64,000 nt of DNA from Pseudomonas sp. SCA2728.1_7 (GTDB lineage Bacteria; Pseudomonadota; Gammaproteobacteria; Pseudomonadales; Pseudomonadaceae). Shown one piece after another: positions 9,684 to 19,648 of this stretch. Below the pieces are notes generated by a model. It made no database searches. It had not been told where the DNA came from and was given only the letters and a program-made list of their open reading frames with translations. The first letter of the stretch is position 1, and each line of letters opens with the position of its first letter. The stretch covers positions 5,213,001-5,277,000 of the forward strand of contig NZ_CP073104.1 in NCBI RefSeq assembly GCF_018138145.1, in the 5' to 3' direction. Both the position numbers and the translations under genes were made by a program.

Positions 9684-10175
9684 TCAGTGCGCCAACCGGC
9701 GCGCTATGGAATGCAGCAGCGGAAACAGCAGTGCCCAGAGCAGGCCGATGCCGATCAATGTCGGTAACTCGCCATAGGGAAATTGCACCCCGGCCAGTCG
9801 CCCGCCAGCGTAATACGACAACGCGCCGCCGACCGCGCCCAGCACGCTGGCCAGCCACCATGGCCGGGCGCTCCATGCCAGGCAATGACGCAACGTGGTC
9901 GCCAGCAGTGCCCAGAGCAGCATCAGCCACAGCGGAATCAGTGGCGACTGATCCTGAAACTCGAACACCCCGACACCACGCAACACACTGTCCACCGCCG
10001 TGCCGACAATCACCACGCTCAAAATCAAACGGCCTTCAGCCGCCCAACTGCTGATCCAGCGCAGATGAATCACCAACACCGCCAACGCCAGCAGCAGCCA
10101 CAAGCTGTTGCCGCCGAGCACGCAGGTCAGCCAGCCGATCTGGAACAACACGGCATTGGCGACACGCTCAAGCAT
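9684..10175 (-). CDS. DUF2878 integral membrane protein
   Basis: This 163-residue hydrophobic protein has about five predicted membrane segments (for example NSLWLLLALAVLVIHLRW and LLWALLFPLL) and matches what I recall of DUF2878. Its function is unknown. It is the last gene of the nine-gene overlapping minus-strand block, its start lying 8 bases inside the end of the Cfa-like gene. Co-occurrence with the Cfa, DUF1365 and FAD-oxidoreductase genes suggests a membrane role in the same fatty-acid modification, which is inference. Confidence 0.8.
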   Translation of the reverse strand: MLERVANAVLFQIGWLTCVLGGNSLWLLLALAVLVIHLRWISSWAAEGRLILSVVIVGTAVDSVLRGVGVFEFQDQSPLIPLWLMLLWALLATTLRHCLAWSARPWWLASVLGAVGGALSYYAGGRLAGVQFPYGELPTLIGIGLLWALLFPLLHSIARRLAH

Positions 10176-11433
10176 CGAAGCGTCCGAGCAGCGGTGCGGT
10201 CATTGCAGCCGGTTTGGCCAGCAACAACTGCGCGGTGCCGATGGTGCGTTCGAGGAAGCCGCCCTCGCAGTAACACAGGTAAAACTCCCACAGGCGCAGG
10301 AAATAATCGTCATAGCCCAGTTCGGTGAGACGGCCATGGGCGCGGCGGAAGTTCTCATGCCACAGGCGCAGGGTTTTTGCGTAATGCAGGCCGAAATCTT
10401 CCATGTGCAGCAGGTTCATATCGGTGTCGCGGCTGACCACCTCGAGCATTTTCTGCACACAGGGCAGGGCGCCGCCGGGGAAAATGTAGCGCTGGATGAA
10501 ATCGACGCCGCGCTTGGCCTGTTCGTAGCGCTGTTCGCGGATGGTGATCGCCTGGATCAGCATCAAACCGTTGCTCTTGAGCAAGTGCGCGCATTGTTTG
10601 AAGTAGGTCGGCAGGAAGCGGTGGCCGACCGCTTCGATCATCTCGATCGACACCAGTTTGTCGTATTCGCCGGTGAGGTCGCGGTAGTCCTTGAGCAGCA
10701 GCGTGACCTGATCCTGCAAACCCAGTTGTTCGATGCGTTGTGCGGTAAACGCGTACTGTTCTTTCGAGAGTGTTGTGGTGGTCACGCGGCAACCGTAATT
10801 CTGGGCGGCGTAAAGCGCCATGCTGCCCCAACCGGTGCCGATCTCCAGCAAATGATCATCGGGTTTGAGCGCGAGCTTCTGGCAGATCCGCTCCAGTTTG
10901 TTCAGCTGCGCCTGCTCCAGGCTGTCTTCGGGCGTAAGGAACTGCGCCGCCGAATACATCATGGTCGGGTCGAGAAACTGTTCGAACAGATCGTTACCGA
11001 GGTCGTAGTGCGCGGCGATGTTTTTCTGCGAACCCTTGCGCGTGTTGCGGTTGAGCCAGTGCAGGCCTTGCACCAGCGGCCGGCCGAGGCGGGCCAGGCC
11101 ACCCTCCATGGCATCGAGCACATCGAGGTTGCTGACGAACACGCGCACCACCGCTGTCAGATCCGGTGAACTCCAATAACCGTGGATAAACGCCTCGCCA
11201 GCACCAATCGAACCATTGCCGGCAACCATGCCCCAGACGGCCGAGTCGAGCACATGGATTTCCCCGAGCAAGGCACTGCCCGGCGTACCGAACATCAGAC
11301 GTTCGCCATCCTCGACCACCAGCAGTTGCCCGTTTTTCAACTGAGCCAATTGGCGCAGCACTCCACGGCGCAGCAGCGATCCGGTCAAACCGTTGGCGCT
11401 GAACCGACTGACCGACAGACTAGAGGATTTCAT
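10168..11433 (-). CDS. Cyclopropane-fatty-acyl-phospholipid synthase family methyltransferase
   Basis: The protein is a SAM-dependent methyltransferase acting on unsaturated acyl chains of membrane lipids. The start at 11433 (MKSSSLSVSRF) was preferred to a frame 63 bases longer because it has an AAGGAG site at the right distance. The product is 421 residues. The SAM motif is LLEIGTGWGSMALYAA; the segments YDLGNDLFEQFLDPTMMYSAA and SIEMIEAVG are characteristic of Cfa. Its neighbours (an FAD amine-oxidase-like gene and DUF1365) match operons linked to furan or otherwise modified fatty acids and photo-oxidative stress rather than the stationary-phase cfa gene. The exact product, cyclopropane or methylated chain, is uncertain. 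Confidence 0.88.
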   Translation of the reverse strand: MKSSSLSVSRFSANGLTGSLLRRGVLRQLAQLKNGQLLVVEDGERLMFGTPGSALLGEIHVLDSAVWGMVAGNGSIGAGEAFIHGYWSSPDLTAVVRVFVSNLDVLDAMEGGLARLGRPLVQGLHWLNRNTRKGSQKNIAAHYDLGNDLFEQFLDPTMMYSAAQFLTPEDSLEQAQLNKLERICQKLALKPDDHLLEIGTGWGSMALYAAQNYGCRVTTTTLSKEQYAFTAQRIEQLGLQDQVTLLLKDYRDLTGEYDKLVSIEMIEAVGHRFLPTYFKQCAHLLKSNGLMLIQAITIREQRYEQAKRGVDFIQRYIFPGGALPCVQKMLEVVSRDTDMNLLHMEDFGLHYAKTLRLWHENFRRAHGRLTELGYDDYFLRLWEFYLCYCEGGFLERTIGTAQLLLAKPAAMTAPLLGRFDA

Positions 11434-12235
11434 GGCGGTGCTCCTTGGGAGGCACAGTGGCGGTTTGAAAGCTGCCGTCGGCAGCCTGATGAGCAAAGAG
11501 CGGTGCGCGTTTGAGCAGCAGGCGCATCGCCTGCCAGTAAATCGCCAAGGCAGTTTTCGCGGTCATCCACGGAAAGCGCCGCAAGTAACGATGCAGGCTG
11601 CGACGATCAAGATTTTCGCGTTGCAGATTGAGTGTGGCGTCGAACAGTTTTTGCTCGCCTTGCCAGTCGGCCATGTGCACACCGAGGGCTTGCGCGGCGG
11701 GACTGAAACTCATGCGGTATTCGAGATCGCGGGGCAGAAACGGCGAAACGTGAAAGGCTTTGGCCACGGCGAAGTGCTGATGAAAATCCTGCAGATTGGC
11801 GGGCGTGCGCGCCGGCAGCACATAGTGATAACGCTCGCGCCACGGCGTATTGGTGACTTCGCAAACAATCGCCGCCAGTTGTCCGTCGGCCTCATGGCAA
11901 TAAAAGAAACTCACCGGATTGAACGACAACCCCCAACTGCGCGCCTGGGTCAGCAGGCAGATCGCGCCTTGCGGTTCATGGCCGATGGCGATGCCGACCT
12001 GCTGACGCACGGCATCGATCAGGCGCATGCCTCGGCCGGTAAAGGTCTTCAGGTAGTCGGTCTCGCGAAAGGAAAACGGCGCAAAGCGACTGCGCCCGGC
12101 CAGCGGCGACAGTGCAAGCACGGCGTCCTGTTCGCTGAGGTCGAGGTAGAGCAGACCGATCCGATAGCGGAATTCATGGCGGCGCGGCGAGAAACGCCGA
12201 TGGCCGATCCAGCCGCTGTACAGGGCGCTGTTCAT
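11420..12235 (-). CDS. DUF1365 family protein
   Basis: The 271-residue protein begins MNSALYSGWIGHRRFSPRRHEFRYRI and has the DUF1365 hallmarks GRSRFAPFSFRETDYLKTF and NPVSFFYCHEADG. The family is widely found between an FAD-dependent amine-oxidase-like gene and a Cfa-like gene, as here. It overlaps the FAD gene by 4 bases (ATGA) and the Cfa-like start by 14 bases. A role in modifying unsaturated fatty acids is suggested by that recurring context; no catalytic residues can be named from sequence. Confidence 0.88.
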   Translation of the reverse strand: MNSALYSGWIGHRRFSPRRHEFRYRIGLLYLDLSEQDAVLALSPLAGRSRFAPFSFRETDYLKTFTGRGMRLIDAVRQQVGIAIGHEPQGAICLLTQARSWGLSFNPVSFFYCHEADGQLAAIVCEVTNTPWRERYHYVLPARTPANLQDFHQHFAVAKAFHVSPFLPRDLEYRMSFSPAAQALGVHMADWQGEQKLFDATLNLQRENLDRRSLHRYLRRFPWMTAKTALAIYWQAMRLLLKRAPLFAHQAADGSFQTATVPPKEHRHEIL

Positions 12236-13479
12236 AAGGTTTCCCCGAACGCAGCGGCCACGCGTAAGGCGCTGACGACACCGTCCTCATGAAAACCGTT
12301 GGCCCAATAGGCGCCGCAATAATGTGTGTGCTGCGCGCCATCCAGTTCGCCCCAGCGATTCTGTGCCGCCACCGCAGCGAGGCTGAATTGCGGATGGGCA
12401 TAGGTGTAACGGGCAAGCACTTTGTCGGGGCTGATGCCGGCGCTCTGATTGAGGCTGACGCAGAACGTGGTGTTGCTCTGAATGCCCTGCAGAATGTTCA
12501 TGTCGTAGGTGACGGCGGCGTGGGTATGGCCAGCGCCGCTGAGCCGATAGTTCCAGCTCGCCCACGCAAGTTTGCGTGTCGGCAACAAGCGCGTGTCGGT
12601 GTGCAGCACCACTTCGTTGGCGGCGTAGGGCAGGGCGCCGAGGATCGCGCGTTCGGCATCGCTCGGCATCGCCAGCAGTTTCAACGCTTGATCGCTGTGA
12701 CAGGCGAACACCACCTGATCGAAGTGTTCGAGGCCTGCCGGGCTGTGGATAACTACGCCATGCACGTCACGATCAACCCGGGTTACCGGGCAATTGATAC
12801 GAATCCGCTCCTTGAACGCGGCTGTCAGCGGCGCGATATAGGCGCTCGAGCCGCCTTCGATAACTTGCCATTGCGGACGATCACTGACCGACAACAGTCC
12901 ATGATTCTTGAAAAAACGTACGAAAAACTGCAGCGGGAAATTGAGCATTTCCGCCATTGGCATCGACCAGATCGCCGAGCCCATCGGCACGATGTAATGC
13001 AGGATGAAACGCTCGCCGTAACCGCCAGCCTTGAGGTATTCGTCGAGGGTGGTGTCGGCGGCGATGCGCAGTTCAAGGAGGTCGCGCTGGGCTTCTTTGT
13101 TGAAGCGCAGAATGTCGCGCAACATGCCCCAGAACCCGGGCGAAAACAGGTTGCTGCGCTGGGCGAACAGGCTGTTGAGGTTGTTGCCGTTGTACTCCAG
13201 ACCGGTGTCCGGGTCGGTCACCGAGAAACTCATTTCGGTCGGTTTGAACGCTACGCCAAGCTGGCCGAGCAGACGGATGAAATTCGGGTAGGTCCAGTCG
13301 TTGAACACAATGAAACCGGTGTCCACGGCGTACTGCCGTCCAGCGACCGTAACGTCGACGGTGTGCGTGTGACCACCGACCCAGTCGCCGGCCTCGAACA
13401 CCGTCACTTCATGGCGGCGATTGAGCAGGTAAGCGCAGGTCAGCCCGGCGATCCCGCTGCCGACGATGGCTATTTTCAT
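12232..13479 (-). CDS. FAD-dependent amine-oxidase-like oxidoreductase
   Basis: The N-terminus MKIAIVGSGIAGLTCAYLLN is a Rossmann dinucleotide-binding motif (G-x-G-x-x-G), followed by EAGDWVGGHTHTVDV, as in flavin amine oxidases and fatty-acid desaturase-like flavoproteins. The chosen start at 13479 overlaps the SDR stop (ATGA) and gives 415 residues; a longer frame upstream would lie within the SDR gene. FAD is likely non-covalent. By analogy with operons encoding furan fatty-acid synthesis, this could introduce a double bond into a methylated acyl chain. The substrate is inferred, not seen. Confidence 0.88.
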   Translation of the reverse strand: MKIAIVGSGIAGLTCAYLLNRRHEVTVFEAGDWVGGHTHTVDVTVAGRQYAVDTGFIVFNDWTYPNFIRLLGQLGVAFKPTEMSFSVTDPDTGLEYNGNNLNSLFAQRSNLFSPGFWGMLRDILRFNKEAQRDLLELRIAADTTLDEYLKAGGYGERFILHYIVPMGSAIWSMPMAEMLNFPLQFFVRFFKNHGLLSVSDRPQWQVIEGGSSAYIAPLTAAFKERIRINCPVTRVDRDVHGVVIHSPAGLEHFDQVVFACHSDQALKLLAMPSDAERAILGALPYAANEVVLHTDTRLLPTRKLAWASWNYRLSGAGHTHAAVTYDMNILQGIQSNTTFCVSLNQSAGISPDKVLARYTYAHPQFSLAAVAAQNRWGELDGAQHTHYCGAYWANGFHEDGVVSALRVAAAFGETL

Positions 13480-14258
13480 GTCGGATCCGTCAGTGGTGGA
13501 GACTTGCGCACCATGCGCTTGCCGATCGCCAGTTGTACCCGCGATGGAAGTTTCGATAGCGGCCACAGCGCGGCCATGAACAGCGCCGGGAAGGCGATCT
13601 CCAGCGGCCGGTCCTTGAGCTTGGCGAAGATGTGCCGTGCGGCTTTATCCACAGGCCAGCTCAAGGGCATGGGGAAATCGTTTTTTGCGGTCAGCGGTGT
13701 TTCGACAAAACCCGGGCTGACCACGGTGACTTCAATGCCTTCGTCGGCCAGATCGATGCGCAGCGATTCGAACAGGTAACGCAATCCGGCCTTCGAGGCG
13801 CCGTAGGCTTCGGCTCGTGGCAGCGGCAGGTAGGTCACCGAGCTGGCCACGCCGATCAGATGCGGCGCAGTGCCTTTGCGCAGCAGCGGCAGGGCAGCCT
13901 CGATGCAATAACTGCTGGCGAGCAAATTGGTGCGCACCACATGCTCGATGATCGAGGAATCGAACTGCTTGGCGTCGACATATTCGCAGGTGCCGGCGTT
14001 GAGAATCACCGAGTCCAGCGAACCCCAGTCTGCGGCGATCTGCTCACCGATTTCGCGCACTGTCTGGCTGTTGGTCAGATCTCCCGGTACCACCAAAACC
14101 TGCCCCGGATAGCGTTGCGACAAGACCTTGAGCGGGGCGATCTGACGGGAACTGACCGCCAAGTGCGCACCGGTTTTCAGGATCTCTTCAGCCAGCGCGG
14201 CGCCGATGCCACTGCTGGCCCCGGTCAACCAATACCGCCGTGGAGGTGTACGACTCAT
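13476..14258 (-). CDS. SDR family NAD(P)-dependent oxidoreductase
   Basis: This is a classical short-chain dehydrogenase of 260 residues. The cofactor motif is TGASSGIGAALAEEI at about residues 13-27, NAG follows at about residue 91 in VILNAGTCEY, and the catalytic Tyr-x3-Lys is in AEAYGASKAGLR. The substrate is unknown. It overlaps its neighbours by 4 bases on both sides (the NTF2-like gene upstream, the FAD oxidoreductase downstream), so translation is probably coupled across the block. Confidence 0.9.
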   Translation of the reverse strand: MSRTPPRRYWLTGASSGIGAALAEEILKTGAHLAVSSRQIAPLKVLSQRYPGQVLVVPGDLTNSQTVREIGEQIAADWGSLDSVILNAGTCEYVDAKQFDSSIIEHVVRTNLLASSYCIEAALPLLRKGTAPHLIGVASSVTYLPLPRAEAYGASKAGLRYLFESLRIDLADEGIEVTVVSPGFVETPLTAKNDFPMPLSWPVDKAARHIFAKLKDRPLEIAFPALFMAALWPLSKLPSRVQLAIGKRMVRKSPPLTDPT

Positions 14259-14677
14259 CCCATTCTCCTTTTCAGCCAGGCAATGACCCGGCCCAATACT
14301 GGCAAGTGTTCATACAGCAGCGCCCCGGCATCGAAGTAATCCCGGTGGCGATAAACCTTGTCGCGCCAGAGCAGGTGCGAGCAGCCGCTGACGCGAATCA
14401 AGCGGCCACCCGCCAGGCGTGGATGGCGATAGCTCATGACCCAGCGCAGGTAACCTTCGCAGTCGCCGATCTGGTCGAAACCATGAAAGTCGAAATGCAG
14501 TTCGCTGACGTTGGCGTATAGCTCGCCGAAATAGTCGCGTAACTGCGCCAGCCCCTGGACCTCGTGCAGCGGGTCGGTGAAATGAATGTCATCGCTGTAC
14601 AGCTCGCCCAGGCTTTGCAGGTTGTCTTTGTTCAACGCTGAAAATTGCCGGGCGAAGCGGCGCAGGAATTCACTCAT
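14255..14677 (-). CDS. NTF2-like (SnoaL-type) small protein
   Basis: The 140-residue protein has the alpha+beta-barrel pattern of NTF2/SnoaL proteins, with YSDDIHFTDPLHEVQG near the N-terminus and conserved aromatics (ELHFDFHGFDQIG, YLRWVMSY). The start at 14677 (MSEFLRRF) was preferred because AGGAGG lies 5 bases upstream; an adjacent ATG 3 bases earlier is too close to it. Homologues accompany the SDR and FAD genes in similar clusters. It may be a non-enzymatic binding protein or a lipid or ketone isomerase-like enzyme; the function is unknown. It overlaps phrB by 8 bases. Confidence 0.82.
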   Translation of the reverse strand: MSEFLRRFARQFSALNKDNLQSLGELYSDDIHFTDPLHEVQGLAQLRDYFGELYANVSELHFDFHGFDQIGDCEGYLRWVMSYRHPRLAGGRLIRVSGCSHLLWRDKVYRHRDYFDAGALLYEHLPVLGRVIAWLKRRMG

Positions 14678-16115
14678 CATCGCCTCCTGTAGATGTTCGC
14701 GAAGGCAGATTCTTGAAGGCTGCCAAGGCCCGCTGACGCGAGGCGCTGAGGTTGACGATCGGCGACGGATAGTCCGCCGCGCCGAACAATCCACCGACGG
14801 CGGCCGGGTTGTGCACTTGTTTTTTGTTGAGGCCGACCAGTTCCGGCAGCCAGTGCTTGATGAACAGGCCTTCGCTGTCGAATTTTTCCGACTGGCTCAG
14901 CGGGTTGAAGATGCGGAAGTACGGCGCCGAATCGGTGCCCGTCGACGAACTCCATTGCCAGCCACCGTTGTTCGCCGCCAGATCCCCATCGATGAGGTGA
15001 CGCATGAAAAAGCGTTCGCCTTCGCGCCAGTCGATCAGCAGGTTTTTGGTCAGGAACATCGCCACGATCATGCGCAGGCGATTGTGCATCCAGCCGGTTT
15101 CGAGCAATTGGCGCATGGCTGCGTCGATGATTGGCAGACCGGTGCGCGCCTCTTGCCACGCGGCGAGATCGTCCGGCGCATCACGCCAGGCCAGCGCCTC
15201 GGTTTCCGGGCGGAAAGCGCGATGGCGGGAAACGCGGGGATAGCCGACCAGAATGTGTTTGTAGAACTCGCGCCACAGCAGCTCGTTGATCCAGGTGACC
15301 GCACCGACCTTGCCGCTTTCGAATTCGCCCTGATTGCTTTGCAGGGCGGCGTGCAGGCATTGGCGCGGTGAGATCACGCCGGCAGCGAGATACGCCGAGA
15401 GCTGACTGGTGCCGGGCTTGGCCGGGAAGTCGCGTTCGCTCTGGTAGTAATCGATCTGAGCGTCGGTGAAGGTGTCGAGGCGGCGTCGGGCTTCCTGTTC
15501 ACCGGCTGGCCACAGCGCTCGCAGCGAGTCGCTCGGGGTCGCGAAGCCTTTGACGGAATCAGGAACCGGGTCGCTGTCGATGTTCAAAGCGCTTTGTTTG
15601 CCGGGAGCCTTTATCAGCGCAGGCATCGAGCGATGCAGGCGTTCGTAACAGACTTTGCGGAACTGGCTGAACACCTTGAAGTAACTCTCGGTCTTGGTCA
15701 GCACGCTGCCGGGTTTGAACAGCAACTGGTCGAGATAGCTGTGAAACGTGATGCCCTCGGCCTTCAGTGTTTCGGCCACCGCTGCATCGCGACGGCTTTC
15801 ATGGACGCCATATTCTTCGTTGACGTGCACTGCCGCTATCTTCAGCTGCCGGCAGAGCTTGAGCAGTTCTGCCGGGGCCTGATCCCAATGGGTTGCAGTG
15901 CGAATCAGCAACGGGATGTTGAGTTGGCCAAGGCTTGCGCTTAACTCACTCAGGTTGCGCAACCAGAAGTCGACCTTGCACGCTGCATCGTCATGTTCCA
16001 GCCATTGCTGCGGACTCAACAGATACACGGCGACCGTCGGGCCGCGTGCTGCGGCGGCCGCGAGAGCGGTGTTGTCATGTTGGCGCAAGTCGCTGCGCAG
16101 CCAGATCAATTGCAT
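14670..16115 (-). CDS. phrB: Deoxyribodipyrimidine photolyase (class I CPD)
   Basis: This enzyme uses blue light and FADH2 to split cyclobutane pyrimidine dimers in DNA. The N-terminal antenna domain begins MQLIWLRSDLRQHDNTALA. The FAD-binding C-terminal half includes LPIIDAAMRQLLETGWMHNR, FLTKNLLIDWREGERFF, DGDLAANNGGWQW and TDSAPYFRIFNP, all typical of class I photolyases. The start at 16115 gives the usual N-terminus and 481 residues. An ATG at 16136, overlapping the merR stop as TAATG, would add 7 residues and cannot be excluded. Its place directly after a MerR-type gene suggests light-induced expression. Confidence 0.95.
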   Translation of the reverse strand: MQLIWLRSDLRQHDNTALAAAAARGPTVAVYLLSPQQWLEHDDAACKVDFWLRNLSELSASLGQLNIPLLIRTATHWDQAPAELLKLCRQLKIAAVHVNEEYGVHESRRDAAVAETLKAEGITFHSYLDQLLFKPGSVLTKTESYFKVFSQFRKVCYERLHRSMPALIKAPGKQSALNIDSDPVPDSVKGFATPSDSLRALWPAGEQEARRRLDTFTDAQIDYYQSERDFPAKPGTSQLSAYLAAGVISPRQCLHAALQSNQGEFESGKVGAVTWINELLWREFYKHILVGYPRVSRHRAFRPETEALAWRDAPDDLAAWQEARTGLPIIDAAMRQLLETGWMHNRLRMIVAMFLTKNLLIDWREGERFFMRHLIDGDLAANNGGWQWSSSTGTDSAPYFRIFNPLSQSEKFDSEGLFIKHWLPELVGLNKKQVHNPAAVGGLFGAADYPSPIVNLSASRQRALAAFKNLPSRTSTGGDDE

Positions 16116-16135
16116 GTCGGAACTCACTGCGTCCA

Positions 16136-17077
16136 TTAGATCAGCCCACGCTGCACGAGTACCTGGTGCGCCAGCAGCGCGTCTTCAGCCAGGAACACAT
16201 CAGCCATCTCGGAAGTTCTTACGGACAACTCGGCGTGGTGGATGCATACCGTTGGTCCGACCAGCATTTTCGGGCAACTGACTCCGTTCAATAGTTTCGG
16301 CAACTGCGCAAGGTTCATGGCTTTGCTGGAATACAGCAGTACGCCACGGGCTTGCAGATGTTCGACCGCCAACGCCAATTCGGCGGCCGGCAGCGGCCAG
16401 TCAAACACTTGCACCGGACAATCAGCGCTACTGATCAGCCACGCGCACAGCCACAGATGAGGTTCCAGTGGCAGGTCGGAATGATTGATCAATAACAGCG
16501 GGGCGCCATGTAACTGACGATTGTTATGGTAGATGCGGGTGCCGAATTTGCTGCGTAACCACGAATAAAAGAACACCCGCTCCATTTGCGCGCCGAACTG
16601 GCCTTGCCAGCGCTGCTCCAGTTCTGCCAGCAGCGGCATCAGCAATTGCTCACACAACGTGCGTGGCGGGTAGAGCGCCATGGCCTGATTGACGCTGTCG
16701 TCGAGGCTGCGTTCATTGAGTTGGGTGACGGCGGCAAGCAGGGTTTGGCGCAAGCGTTGCCAGTCGTTTTCCACCGATTCGCTGAACGCCTGTGGTGCGT
16801 CGAGCAGCGGTTTGACTTGGCTGACTGCAACGCCACGGTTGAGCCAGGTGAGAATGGCCAGAATTTGCTGCACGTGTTCGGCGGAGTAGAGCCGGTGACC
16901 CTTTGGGGTGCGTTGCGGTACGACCAGCCCGTAGCGGCGTTCCCACGCACGCAGGGTGATCGCGTTGACGCCGGTCTGCCGGGCGACTTCGCGAATCGGC
17001 AGCCAGCCCTCGTCGAGGGCTTTTTTAAAATCCGCGCCAAGGTCTTCCCGGGCGCTGGTATCCATTTTGTCGTTCAT
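16136..17077 (-). CDS. MerR-family regulator, LitR/CarH-like class without B12 motif
   Basis: The 313-residue protein has an N-terminal MerR winged helix-turn-helix (WLPIREVARQTGVNAITLRAWERRYGL, residues about 24-50) and a long C-terminal domain of LitR/CarH layout. Class I members bind adenosylcobalamin through DxHxxG; no such motif is seen here. That fits the class II proteins described in Pseudomonas and Burkholderia, which control light-induced photolyase and fatty-acid genes through a separate LOV photosensor. The ATG at 17077 overlaps the upstream stop as TAATG. It probably represses or activates this operon and the neighbouring one through the TGTACA-type sites at 18060-18132 and 19472-19522. 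The DNA-binding link is inferred. Confidence 0.85.
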   Translation of the reverse strand: MNDKMDTSAREDLGADFKKALDEGWLPIREVARQTGVNAITLRAWERRYGLVVPQRTPKGHRLYSAEHVQQILAILTWLNRGVAVSQVKPLLDAPQAFSESVENDWQRLRQTLLAAVTQLNERSLDDSVNQAMALYPPRTLCEQLLMPLLAELEQRWQGQFGAQMERVFFYSWLRSKFGTRIYHNNRQLHGAPLLLINHSDLPLEPHLWLCAWLISSADCPVQVFDWPLPAAELALAVEHLQARGVLLYSSKAMNLAQLPKLLNGVSCPKMLVGPTVCIHHAELSVRTSEMADVFLAEDALLAHQVLVQRGLI

Positions 17078-18039
17078 TAGATTGCGTTTCGCAGGCTGAG
17101 GTTTTCCGGGTGCGGTTGCAGGTAAACCTGTTGCGCGATGTACGAATCCGGATGGAGGCGAAAGTGGTGCTTGAGCAGCGTCAACGGCACCACCAGCGGC
17201 ACGATGCCCTGGCGGTACTGGCCGATGACGTGCTGCATTTCCTGTTTGTCTTCGGCGCTGATTACCTGTTTCAGATAACCGCTGATGTGCAGCAGCACGT
17301 TGCAGTGGGTGCCGCGCGTGGCGCATTTTTTCAACGCCGCCATCAGTTCGCTGAAGTAGCGCGGGCCGAGTTCGGCGGGATCGCTGTGCGCCATGTTGCC
17401 GAGCAGTTTGCCCAGTGTTTTGTATTGCAGCGGGTTATGCGCCATCAGCAAATATTTGTAGCGCGAATGAAATTCGGTGAGGGCGCGACGGCTCAGGCCA
17501 TTGGCGAGGACTTGCTGCCATTCGCTGTAGGCGAACACGCGGGTGATGAAGTTCTCGCGCAGCACCGGATCGTTGAGGCGCCCGGCTTCTTCCACGGGCA
17601 GATCCGGATGCCGTGCGCAGAACGCTTGGGCATAGATTCCGCGCCCGCCGCCGTTCACCGGGGCGCCGTTGGCGTGGTAGACCTTGACCCGCTCCAGGCC
17701 GCAGGACGGTGATTGCTGCATGAAGATGTAGCCGCAGATGTCATCGAGTTCGGCGGCCATTTTCTCGCCGTATTCGGCCAGCGGCTGGGTAACGTTGATC
17801 GCCCGGTTCACCGTGCCGACCGCTTGTGGATGCTCGGCATCGCCAACGAGACGGATCGGTTCGCGCGGGATGCCCAGGCCGATCGCGACCTCCGGACACA
17901 CCGGAACGAAATCGAAATGCTCGGTGAGGGTGCGGCTGCACAGGCGTGACTCCTTGTGGCCACCGTTGTAGCGCACCTCGGCACCCAGCAGGCAGGCGCT
18001 GATGGCGATTTTTGGTTTGGCTAGGCAAGGGTCAGACAT
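17077..18039 (-). CDS. YbgA-type protein: DUF523 fused to DUF1722
   Basis: The N-terminal DUF523 part starts PKIAISACLLGAEVRYNGGHK and contains QQSPSCGLERVKVY; the C-terminal DUF1722 part contains FHSRYKYLLMAHNPLQYKTLG and ends with LNVLL-like helices. Conserved cysteines suggest a metal or Fe-S site, but the reaction is not established. The start at 18039 (MSDPCLAKPK) lies inside a longer frame that would include the promoter. The gene is first in the nine-gene operon, directly behind the paired TGTACA sites. DUF523/DUF1722 genes often neighbour photolyase and MerR genes in other bacteria. Confidence 0.88.
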   Translation of the reverse strand: MSDPCLAKPKIAISACLLGAEVRYNGGHKESRLCSRTLTEHFDFVPVCPEVAIGLGIPREPIRLVGDAEHPQAVGTVNRAINVTQPLAEYGEKMAAELDDICGYIFMQQSPSCGLERVKVYHANGAPVNGGGRGIYAQAFCARHPDLPVEEAGRLNDPVLRENFITRVFAYSEWQQVLANGLSRRALTEFHSRYKYLLMAHNPLQYKTLGKLLGNMAHSDPAELGPRYFSELMAALKKCATRGTHCNVLLHISGYLKQVISAEDKQEMQHVIGQYRQGIVPLVVPLTLLKHHFRLHPDSYIAQQVYLQPHPENLSLRNAI

Positions 18040-18059
18040 GGGCACCTCGAATCTATACC

Positions 18060-18132
18060 TGTACAGAGGTTGATCTCTGTACAACTTTGCTCAGCATAGA
18101 TTCATGGGTGTACAAGTCAAATTATTTGTATA
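18060..18132 (-). promoter_or_regulatory. Promoter region with two TGTACA-N12-TGTAYA operators
   Basis: A perfect inverted repeat, TGTACAGAG (18060-18068) and CTCTGTACA (18075-18083), is separated by 6 bases. A second pair, TGTACA at 18109-18114 and TGTATA at 18127-18132, has the same 12-base separation between hexamers. A candidate minus-strand promoter (TTGACT, 16 bases, TATGCT) lies among them. The likely binder is the MerR/LitR-like protein encoded next door; that is inference. Confidence 0.6.
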
Positions 18133-18156
18133 ACTTTTTCGGTTGATGCGATTTCT

Positions 18157-18245
18157 TGTAGGCCTTCGCCTGCTCGCGATGGCGCCGTCTCAGGCAACAT
18201 CGATGTTACTGACAAACCGCTATCGCGAGCAGGCTCACTCCTACA
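18157..18245. repeat. REPIN (degenerate left arm)
   Basis: The outer arms are TGTAGGCCTTCGCCTGCTCG and the reverse complement of TGTAGGAGTGAGCCTGCTCG, with an imperfect inner stem. It separates the nine-gene operon promoter from the end of the TIGR02450 gene. Confidence 0.85.
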
Positions 18246-18252
18246 GGGGGTT

Positions 18253-19526
<1,274 letters not shown>

Positions 19527-19648
19527 CTAGCATTCTCGTTCTGACAGCTTGGCCTATGGTTAAACAATAGAGCCTGCCCGATAGAAAAGATCCCTGCTTA
19601 TAAAAATAGACTAGTGATCCGGGTTAAACGCCACGCGAGGAAGATGTC

